The position numbers and the translations under genes were made by a program. From Methyloligella sp. (GTDB lineage: Bacteria > Pseudomonadota > Alphaproteobacteria > Rhizobiales > HXMU1428-3), in NCBI GenBank assembly GCA_021604645.1, contig BQJJ01000001.1, positions 393,418 to 457,417 of the forward strand: a stretch of 64,000 nucleotides of DNA, in the 5' to 3' direction. The notes below the pieces were generated by a model, which saw only the letters and a list, made by a program, of their open reading frames with translations, had not been told where the DNA came from and did no database searches. This document shows positions 55,889-64,000 of the stretch, in pieces (within the stretch, counting starts at the first letter, position 1; every line of letters starts with the position of its first letter).

Positions 55889-56931
55889 TCAATAATCCAA
55901 TACTTAACCCGCGTTACTATCCCAAACTCTAGAACCGCACCTAGAACCGCGATACAAAATTAATGCAAATTGATCTACAGCCTTGAGATCAGTTTGATGC
56001 AAAATAAAAATTTTGCAATTTTGCATTTACTAGACCCATTCTTTTGCTCATTCCTTTAAAAACGCCCTCGTTAAACGGAATAAAACAAAAAAATCTAGCA
56101 TTAAAAACAAGTACACTTTCCACCAAAGTGAGAGGCGGCAAGTTTCAAATAACATATGAGATTTTTTCTTTGAGAAAGTGCCACCAAAAACAAAATATAA
56201 TTTTGCTAATGAATTGAGAGCTTTAACTCAAAAAAATAGACCTCAATAATTCTGTTATTTTAAAACAATAACTTTCAATTTCAAACCAGTACAATCGTAA
56301 TATGTCAAAACTCTGCCAAATCTGTGAAGCTCAGAGTTATTTCACATAAAAGAGTTATTTCACATAAATTCAGTCTGAATAGATTAAGACAGAATATTAG
56401 TCCCAACAACAATTTGGAAAATTTAAACCAAATTGAAAACCAAGCTTTACATTATAAAAATAACGGAAAAGAAAGACTAGGTACTAAGTTTTCCACTCAA
56501 AACTCAAACTTTCATGATATGAGCAAATAAATAACTGATCGTATGCCTGTATATAATTTATCGATACAATCATTTTATATGCTGTTATCTGACTAAAATG
56601 ATTTTTAGACTTAAAGAACAACCCCTCAACAAAAATACATTTTAACTAAGTACTTTTAAAAACTGAAAATTATTTCCCTCCTTACAAAAGAAGAAAAATA
56701 ACACAACCAAACAGTAACATAATTGCCGCACCGAATCACTAAATCTTTTCACAAGAGCGCAAATTAAATGTGCAATATTTTTTACCCCTAATGGGACCAA
56801 ATGAAATTATTAATAAAAATCAGTGCTGTTTAATAACTTGTAACCCCTTCTGATTTATACTGACCGTAGTAAAGTTTTTGCGGGCAACATGTTCAACTAG
56901 TGGTTGTGCATATCAATTAGAGGGCAAAATT
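55889..56931. other. AT-rich non-coding region of about 1 kb
   Basis: No convincing gene. A 68-codon open frame at 56324 lacks a ribosome site and contains a tandem duplication. An exact 18-bp tandem pair, AGAGTTATTTCACATAAA, is at 56333-56350 and 56351-56368. Promoters for the divergent neighbours are expected here. Confidence 0.45.
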
Positions 56932-57336
56932 ATGAATTCGGTCGCAAGTCAAAGTTATTCAAATCAGTCTATAGATCAGTTTAATGGTGAAGAAGAGCAA
57001 AGACCTCATTTCTCAAAACCAATTGATTTGGTGCATCTATCGCGTCAAACTTTTGGAAGCAAAGAGTTAGAGAATGAAGTTTTAGGATTATTTGTAAGTC
57101 ATTCACAGCAGTGTTTAGGACGTCTAAAAGCGGCAGAATCCAACAAAGAATGGCAAGATATCCTACACACAATCAAGGGGTCAGCTAGGGCAATTGGCGC
57201 ATGGAAAACAGCAAGTTTAGCTGAAAACTATGAGCAAAAAATAGAACAGCTATCAGCGGATGAAAAAACAACTGCATTAAATGAAGTGCAACGTGAAATC
57301 AAAACAACAGTTTCATACATCGAAGGCCTTATTTGA
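56932..57336 (+). CDS. Hpt-domain phosphotransfer protein
   Basis: 134 aa from the ATG at 56932, with AGAGGG upstream. The phosphorylated histidine is H79 in DILHTIKGSARAIGAWKTAS, the HxxKGSA-type Hpt signature, on a four-helix domain spanning about 35-130. It should relay phosphate between a hybrid kinase and a response regulator; ChpT and other partners are not in the window. It stands alone between two long non-coding regions. Confidence 0.88.
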   Translation: MNSVASQSYSNQSIDQFNGEEEQRPHFSKPIDLVHLSRQTFGSKELENEVLGLFVSHSQQCLGRLKAAESNKEWQDILHTIKGSARAIGAWKTASLAENYEQKIEQLSADEKTTALNEVQREIKTTVSYIEGLI

Positions 57337-58234
<898 letters not shown>

Positions 58235-58286
58235 AACATTTTTTTATCACACTAAATTTTAAAGCTCTTGGATTGAGCTTTCTTAA

Positions 58287-59360
<1,074 letters not shown>

Positions 59361-59416
59361 GGCTTGTTAGAGCTTGAATTTAAGTTTCCAGTTCTTTCTT
59401 CAATCTATTGAAATAT

Positions 59417-59454
59417 AAAAACACCCCCCGGACTTAAGTCCGGGGGGTGTTTTT
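59417..59454. terminator. Perfect 38-bp palindrome, terminator
   Basis: AAAAACACCCCCCGGACTT joined directly to its inverse, centred between 59435 and 59436, with no mismatch. It can act in both directions between the reductase gene and the convergent GST gene. Confidence 0.9.
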
Positions 59455-59503
59455 ATTTTGGGTAACAAAGGCAGGGCAGCTAGACCCGTCCATATTTTCA
59501 AAA

Positions 59504-60133
59504 CTATGCTTGCGCACTTGGGCGTGAGTTCACTTTCTCCCGCCATTTAGATAGGTTGGACAAGTCAGCAGGCACGGCAATGCCGACATATTCAGCAAAA
59601 TCAATCGTACACATTGCGGTTATATCGGCCATTGAGAATGCATTTCCGACTAAAAATTGAGAATTCGCAAGATGCTTATTTAGTCGTGAATAAAATGCAA
59701 GCACACGATCAGTACCTCTGTCAGAAAGAGCTGGGATCTGTGGTGTATTATTCGTCCCAGGTATGGAGCGATTTTCAAATACTGAGTTGCTGTTTCGTAA
59801 AACATCTGCTGTTGGCGTGAAGCAATCACTCTCAATTTGACGTAGCCAAGATTCAATCAAAGCCTTTGATTTTGCATCTTGACCATAAAGTGCCGGGCTA
59901 GGGGTTGTCTCTTCAAAATATCTACATATAGCAGTTGTTTCATCAATGATGGTGCCATCATCAAGCTGTAGGGTTGGTAGAACACCACGTGGATTGATCG
60001 AGAGATAATCACTTTGAAGGTTTTCACCCTCCATAATATCAACCTGCACTTTCTCGATATCAATGCCTTTTTCAGCCAGAAAAACTCGAACGCGGCGCGG
60101 GTTTGGTGCCCCTGTCATATCAAACAATTTCAT
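59504..60133 (-). CDS. Glutathione S-transferase
   Basis: 209 aa. N-terminal thioredoxin-like domain (MKLFDMTGAPNPRRVRVFLA, then VLPTLQLDDGTIIDETTAIC, where cis-Pro and the glutathione-contacting D/E-T are seen), C-terminal helical domain (FLVGNAFSMADITAMCTIDF). It conjugates glutathione to electrophiles. Third gene of the minus-strand operon Prx-like, GST, GST controlled from the TetR intergenic region. Confidence 0.92.
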   Translation of the reverse strand: MKLFDMTGAPNPRRVRVFLAEKGIDIEKVQVDIMEGENLQSDYLSINPRGVLPTLQLDDGTIIDETTAICRYFEETTPSPALYGQDAKSKALIESWLRQIESDCFTPTADVLRNSNSVFENRSIPGTNNTPQIPALSDRGTDRVLAFYSRLNKHLANSQFLVGNAFSMADITAMCTIDFAEYVGIAVPADLSNLSKWREKVNSRPSAQA

Positions 60134-60185
60134 CAGTTTAATTTCCTTTGTTATTAGATTTAAAGTGAGGTGTAAAACTTCGTAT

Positions 60186-60863
60186 TTACCGAGCTAAAAT
60201 ATTTTTTATCGATTTGGCAGCGTTCGGAGCGGTATTTGTTGAATTGTAGTTTGTTTTATCAGGTACAGCGGCACCGCGTTTCAAAGCAGGGCGAGATTCG
60301 AGTTGGTCTAACCATCTTTGAAGGTTCTCAAATTCATCAATATTAACGCCAGCCCAATTATGTATACGCGCCCAACTCCAATTGGCAATATCGGCAATAG
60401 AGTAGTCTCCAGCCAAAAATTCGTTGTCATTGAGTTGCTTATCTAAAACGCTGTATAAACGTCGGGTTTCGTTTTGATAACGACTAATCGCTGTTGGTAT
60501 TTGCTCATCCATATAGCGAAAAAATACATTTGATTGACCTTGCATCGGACCAAGCCCGCCGACTTGAAACATCAACCACTGCAATACATTGAAGCGACCT
60601 TTGACATCTGTGGGGAGCAGTTGTCCAGTTTTCTCAGCAAGGTAAATCATAATCGCACCTGACTCAAAAATGGTAAGGTCATCGGCACTATGATCGATGA
60701 TTGCAGGTATGCGGCCATTCGGGTTTATTGCTGTAAACGGTGCTTTTTTTTGTATACCGGTATTAATATCAATCGGTTTTACTTCATAGTCTAAGTTGAG
60801 CTCTTCAAGTGTTGCGGAGGCCTTCCAACCATTGGGAGTGCTCCATGTATAAAGATCAATCAT
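60186..60863 (-). CDS. Glutathione S-transferase, YfcG/Ure2-like
   Basis: 225 aa. It starts [20 protein letters not shown] with the TPNGxK motif of nu-class GSTs; [20 protein letters not shown] and [18 protein letters not shown] complete the glutathione site. Nu-class members reduce disulfides and organic peroxides. Second gene of the operon, between the peroxiredoxin-like protein and another GST. Confidence 0.92.
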   Translation of the reverse strand: MIDLYTWSTPNGWKASATLEELNLDYEVKPIDINTGIQKKAPFTAINPNGRIPAIIDHSADDLTIFESGAIMIYLAEKTGQLLPTDVKGRFNVLQWLMFQVGGLGPMQGQSNVFFRYMDEQIPTAISRYQNETRRLYSVLDKQLNDNEFLAGDYSIADIANWSWARIHNWAGVNIDEFENLQRWLDQLESRPALKRGAAVPDKTNYNSTNTAPNAAKSIKNILAR

Positions 60864-60895
60864 TTTACAAATTCCTTTGTTTTAATTATGTAGCG

Positions 60896-61441
60896 TCAAG
60901 CCCACTTTATTGAGCAACCAATACTGGGCAGTTGATTGAGCGGGCCTTGCCCTGTCTGGGAAATTTCGAGCATTGCGATCACCAATTCACGCTTGCGTTC
61001 GCCGTGAAAATTCATACCAGCATCATCTAATCGCCCGCGATATTGCAATTCACCATCTTTGTTGAAACCAAAAAAATCAGGTGTGCAAACAGCATCATAG
61101 GCTCTAGCAACTTCTTGGTTTTCATCAACCAAATAAGGGAAGGGGAAGTCAAAATGTTCTGCAAACTGTTTCATGTAAACAGGGTTATCCATTTGAACAG
61201 AATGATAATCGTTAGACATGATGGCGAGTACATTTATCCCCTCAGCAATCAATTCCTTTGTATCCAGTGACAACCTCTCTCCAATTTCCTGAACATAAGG
61301 GCAGTGATTACTAATGAAACATATTAGCAAGCCTTTTTCGCCAATATGATCAGACATGGTGAAGGATTTACCTTCAGAGTTTTTCAAAGTGAATTCGGGA
61401 GCTTTCCAGCCAAACTGACATAAAGGTGTATTTAAAAGCAT
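60896..61441 (-). CDS. Peroxiredoxin-like (redoxin) protein
   Basis: 181 aa of the PRX_like1 type. The active-site region is LLICFISNHCPYVQEIGERL, with one cysteine (C47) in the HCPYV motif and C41 nearby. VCTPDFFGFNKDGELQYRGR is the typical later block. Homologues are annotated as thioredoxin-family proteins or peroxiredoxins. First gene of the operon; it begins 45 bp from the TGGTATAAAC operator. Confidence 0.88.
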   Translation of the reverse strand: MLLNTPLCQFGWKAPEFTLKNSEGKSFTMSDHIGEKGLLICFISNHCPYVQEIGERLSLDTKELIAEGINVLAIMSNDYHSVQMDNPVYMKQFAEHFDFPFPYLVDENQEVARAYDAVCTPDFFGFNKDGELQYRGRLDDAGMNFHGERKRELVIAMLEISQTGQGPLNQLPSIGCSIKWA

Positions 61442-61485
61442 AGTTAGTACCTTTCGGTTTACTGCTAGAGGTTATTTAGACCAAG

Positions 61486-61518
61486 TGGTATAAACATGGT
61501 TGTATAGTGTTTATACCA
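61486..61518. promoter_or_regulatory. Probable TetR operator (TGGTATAAAC inverted repeat)
   Basis: TGGTATAAAC at 61486-61495 and its exact inverse GTTTATACCA at 61509-61518, 13 bp apart, in the space between the GST operon and the divergent TetR gene. Confidence 0.8.
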
Positions 61519-61554
61519 ATCGGTCAACACAGGCTGGTGTTTTTTTTGAATGAA

Positions 61555-61564
61555 TGGTATAAAC
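61555..61564. promoter_or_regulatory. Third TGGTATAAAC half-site
   Basis: An exact third copy of the operator half-site, 34 bp before the TetR start codon, placed for autoregulation. Confidence 0.65.
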
Positions 61565-61597
61565 CCTCTTTAATCGATTTGAAAAGTTAGGAATTTC

Positions 61598-62179
61598 ATG
61601 CCTTGGGAAAAGAATTTTGATCTGGATATAGCAACAGATAAAGCCATCCAGGTTTTTTGGAAAAAAGGATATGAAGGCACATCCATGTCAGACCTAATTG
61701 ATGCTATGGGCATCAATAAAGGCAGCCTTTACAATGCCTTTGGCAGTAAAGATGAACTTTTTAATCGGGCTTTGCTTCGTTATGATCAGTTAAATCGTCA
61801 AGAAGCCTTAAAGCAATTAAGCAAGCTAGAAGATCCCAAACAAGTGATTGCCACCTTTTTTGATGGTATGATTTCTGAGACCCAGAAAGATAAAGAACAT
61901 AAAGGGTGTTTTTTGGTGAATACCGCTTTAGATCTGCCTAATCAATCCGATGAGATTAAAAAAATGGTATCTGCAGCGCTTAAAGAACTGGAAGATTTTT
62001 TTGTTACAATAATCAGTAAAGGGCAAAAAGTTGGGACCATTGAAATAACCAAGAATGCTAGAGAAATCGCGGTCTCAATGGTAGCGCTAATTGTTGGACT
62101 GAGAGTTTTGGCGCGCGGGACGTACAGCTCAAAAAATCTAGAAGCCATTAAAACACAAGCTTTACACTTATTAAGCTAA
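61598..62179 (+). CDS. TetR/AcrR-family transcriptional regulator
   Basis: 193 aa. The N-terminal helix-turn-helix (AIQVFWKKGYEGTSMSDLID and GINKGSLYNAFGSKDELFNR, about 16-58) is well preserved; residues 80-190 form the ligand-binding helical domain. It is divergent from the Prx-GST-GST operon and is flanked by TGGTATAAAC sites, so it most likely represses both units until an electrophile or similar inducer binds. Confidence 0.92.
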   Translation: MPWEKNFDLDIATDKAIQVFWKKGYEGTSMSDLIDAMGINKGSLYNAFGSKDELFNRALLRYDQLNRQEALKQLSKLEDPKQVIATFFDGMISETQKDKEHKGCFLVNTALDLPNQSDEIKKMVSAALKELEDFFVTIISKGQKVGTIEITKNAREIAVSMVALIVGLRVLARGTYSSKNLEAIKTQALHLLS

Positions 62180-62249
62180 CTCATGAAGACCTTGCTTGAT
62201 TGTAGAGTAATTAGAATTGCTGAAGTTTATAAAGAGCTGAACCAAAAAA

Positions 62250-63428
62250 TTAAGCCTTATAAAGCCAATCATATTGCCGAAGCAGAAGAGAAGAGGGCAG
62301 CATCTTTAATCCACCATTACGGATTTTCACTAGGCGGCCGGCTGCATGATAAAATTGGGCTTGGTAAATTGATTTTGAGAGCACACGCTGACAGCGACGA
62401 AAGCGTTTGTTTTTATAGTTCTCAAATAGAGTTAGATGATTGTCTTTCTGACCATCTTTCATCTCGGCTATTAACGAACCTAAGCAAGAAGCATCTTCAA
62501 TAGCCATCGCTGCACCTTGCGCTAAAAACGGCACAATAGCATGCGCAGCATCTCCAAGTAATACAGCTCGCCCCTTACTCCAGTTTTTAAAAGGCTTTAA
62601 AATCATCAGTGGCCATGCCGTCCACTCAGGCACTTCCATCACAGCCTGTCTAAGGGCGCTGTTAAAAGGCCTGATTTCTTCAAATAGACTTTCCTTAGGT
62701 GTATCATCAGACCAAGTCTTCTCTAAAGCTTTTCCCTTTGTAACAGCAACCAGGTTGATTTTTTCACCAGCACAAACGCGGTAATGAACCAAATGACTAT
62801 TTGGCCCAAGCCACGCATTCACATCAGGCGAAGTGAAAAGAGACGGGGCGTCCGACGCATTCACCATTGCACGCCAGGCCATAAAACCAGTTTGACGGGG
62901 CTTCTGATCGGGGGCAAACATATGCCGCACACGAGACCAAACACCATCAGCCCCAACTAGAAACCGTCCCTGATAATGTGAGCCATCAGTCATCTCAGCC
63001 GTAATTTGATGAGCATTTTGAGAATAAGTGATAAATTTCTTATTACAAATAAGCTCTACACATTCATAAGCTTTAAGGGCTTCAAGCAAAATACTTTGTA
63101 AATCTCGCCTGGCAATAACCATGTAAGGAGCTTTGTAGCGTTCTTGTGCATTTACTCCTAAATGAATTTCATTGAGATGCTGTTTGCTAACCGCATCCCC
63201 AATCATGATTTTCGGAGGAGTACATGCGGCAATTGATAGCGCTGTTCCAAGGCCCAATGTTTCAAGCCGCCTGACAGCATTCGGGCTAAGCTGTAGACCT
63301 GCACCAACTTCACTGAACTCAGCCGCCTGTTCAAAGACCTGGCACGCAATGTTTCTTTTGGCGAGTTCAAGCGCAAGCGTAAGCCCGCCAATGCCACCAC
63401 CTATAATTAGAATGGGGGATGTCGCCAT
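62250..63428 (-). CDS. FAD-dependent monooxygenase (salicylate hydroxylase-like)
   Basis: 392 aa. Dinucleotide-binding ILIIGGGIGGLTLALELAKR (7-26), the DG motif GADGVWSRVRHMF (about 158-170) and the flavin-site GDAAHAIVPFLAQGAAMAIE (about 289-308) identify a class A flavoprotein hydroxylase. These act on aromatic substrates such as salicylate or hydroxybenzoates, or in quinone synthesis; the substrate is not deducible. The ATG has AGGAGTG upstream. Convergent with the TetR gene. Confidence 0.92.
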   Translation of the reverse strand: MATSPILIIGGGIGGLTLALELAKRNIACQVFEQAAEFSEVGAGLQLSPNAVRRLETLGLGTALSIAACTPPKIMIGDAVSKQHLNEIHLGVNAQERYKAPYMVIARRDLQSILLEALKAYECVELICNKKFITYSQNAHQITAEMTDGSHYQGRFLVGADGVWSRVRHMFAPDQKPRQTGFMAWRAMVNASDAPSLFTSPDVNAWLGPNSHLVHYRVCAGEKINLVAVTKGKALEKTWSDDTPKESLFEEIRPFNSALRQAVMEVPEWTAWPLMILKPFKNWSKGRAVLLGDAAHAIVPFLAQGAAMAIEDASCLGSLIAEMKDGQKDNHLTLFENYKNKRFRRCQRVLSKSIYQAQFYHAAGRLVKIRNGGLKMLPSSLLLRQYDWLYKA

Positions 63429-63535
63429 AAAAACACTCCTGAGACATCACAACTGGCCTGAGACGTCACTGCTTGCATGAGGTGTCACTACACGAATAGT
63501 GAAAAACCGATAAGATTGACGCACTTTTAAAATAG

Positions 63536-63570
63536 GCCGGTTGTTGGTGGGTAACCTGAAGACCCTACTA
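63536..63570. repeat. Small hairpin repeat, GGTTG-stem type
   Basis: GGCCGGTTGT, loop, GGGTAACC, then TGAAGACC. It pairs as RNA through two G-U pairs, in keeping with the other copies. Confidence 0.6.
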
Positions 63571-63598
63571 AAATATGAGCAAAGATTAAAACGTGAAT

Positions 63599-63850
63599 TT
63601 ACGCGTCTACATTCTCGTCCAAAACACAGCAATTAGCTGGTTTAGTCTCAGTGACAGAAAGTTCAGAATTATATTTGTAAAGTGTTGAACAATATGGACA
63701 AATAATCTCATTATCCTGCCCCATGTCTAAATAAACATGCGGATGATCAAACGGGGACCTGGCACCAATACATTTAAATTCTTTGACGCCAATTTCAATT
63801 TTCTCCGCGCCCACATCATTCGTGAATTGTGGTGTACCGATATGTCCCAT
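63599..63850 (-). CDS. Zinc-finger protein, zf-CHCC family
   Basis: 83 aa. The core KCIGARSPFDHPHVYLDMGQ followed by EIICPYCSTLYKY carries the metal ligands C27, His36 or His38, C51 and C54. This is the zf-CHCC domain related to the NDUFS6 subunit of complex I, common as a stand-alone small protein in alphaproteobacteria. Its molecular role as a free protein is not settled. Confidence 0.93.
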   Translation of the reverse strand: MGHIGTPQFTNDVGAEKIEIGVKEFKCIGARSPFDHPHVYLDMGQDNEIICPYCSTLYKYNSELSVTETKPANCCVLDENVDA

Positions 63851-64000
63851 TCATTTACCCCTAATCGTTTGAGTAGCCAAAGCTTCTTAGTACAAAGACT
63901 GAATATTCAATTTATAACTGACACTATATAAATGCCAAATCAATATTAACGCTAAAGATAGCCTTCTTCACCAAAGAATGATAGAGGAAAGCTTAAATTT

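Noticed and set aside
56324..56530. 68-aa open frame in the AT-rich gap
   Set aside because: No ribosome-binding site, contains the tandem 18-bp duplication, and the composition (Asn/Lys/His) looks like translated AT-rich non-coding DNA.
62183..62503. 106-aa open frame after the TetR gene
   Set aside because: It lies mostly antisense to the FAD monooxygenase 3' end and has no recognisable domain.

Overview
The window is a stretch of chromosome from a fairly AT-rich alphaproteobacterium, most likely of the Hyphomicrobiales (Rhizobiales). The evidence is a CcrM-type GANTC methylase with a C-terminal RAMA domain, a DUF721/DsbA/smc block, the fused-type set DUF1285-NUDIX-DUF6111-cca, the rplY-pth-ychF order, an fbc (bc1) operon, a large coiled-coil protein resembling the growth pole ring protein of polar-growing rhizobia, and intergenic palindromes with the core AAAAGTGG...CCGGTTTT that I associate with Rhizobiales genomes. 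Nearly all of it is ordinary core chromosome. I see no prophage, insertion sequence, CRISPR array, rRNA or tRNA gene.

Layout. 1-2.6 kb (minus): smc (partial), two DsbA-like thiol oxidoreductases and DUF721. 2.7-9.1 kb: mutY, an RTX calcium-binding repeat protein, a periplasmic thioredoxin-like protein, ccrM (minus) and an Fe-type superoxide dismutase. 9.2-17 kb: a HerA-like ATPase (minus), a DUF4332 protein, and both subunits of methylmalonyl-CoA mutase. 17.1-18.4 kb: a fused SoxYZ-like carrier of the type associated with quinoprotein dehydrogenases, facing a 28-codon orphan pqqA on the other strand. 18.7-24.1 kb: two unrecognised membrane proteins, a single-repeat voltage-gated cation channel with a calcium-channel-like filter, a metallophosphoesterase, a NUDIX and a GNAT protein. 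24.1-31.4 kb (minus): a moxR-DUF58-DUF4159-large membrane protein operon. 31.5-35 kb: DUF1285, NUDIX, DUF6111, cca, and a BLUF photoreceptor. 35.4-45.6 kb: mtnP, the bc1 operon, trmL, hemF, apt, mtnA and a FucA-like aldolase. 45.8-51.6 kb (minus): two MaoC proteins, DUF2786, VOC and GFA proteins, ychF, pth, rplY. 52.2-55.9 kb: the coiled-coil polar-growth-like protein. 56.9-59.4 kb: an Hpt protein, a ferredoxin and a ferredoxin-NADP reductase. 59.5-63.9 kb: a two-GST plus peroxiredoxin-like operon divergent from a TetR regulator, a FAD monooxygenase and a zinc-finger protein.

How genes work together. mtnP, mtnA and the FucA-like aldolase, with apt, fit the methylthioadenosine 'DHAP shunt' rather than the classical methionine salvage route. 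The SoxYZ-like carrier and pqqA point to PQQ-dependent periplasmic oxidation whose enzymes lie elsewhere. The TetR regulator has an evident operator (TGGTATAAAC repeats) between itself and the GST operon.

The most unusual non-genic feature is a dense set of short intergenic repeats. One family is a small hairpin whose stem changes by paired substitutions (GGTTGC/GCAACC in some copies, GATGC/GCATC in others) and which forms local tandem arrays. A second is a roughly 120-bp element in two clear copies, near 6.8 and 52.1 kb, in which three hairpins keep their pairing while most stem sequence differs. A third is the nested CCGGTTTT hairpin. This pattern of compensatory change suggests selection on structure or a structure-dependent mode of spread.
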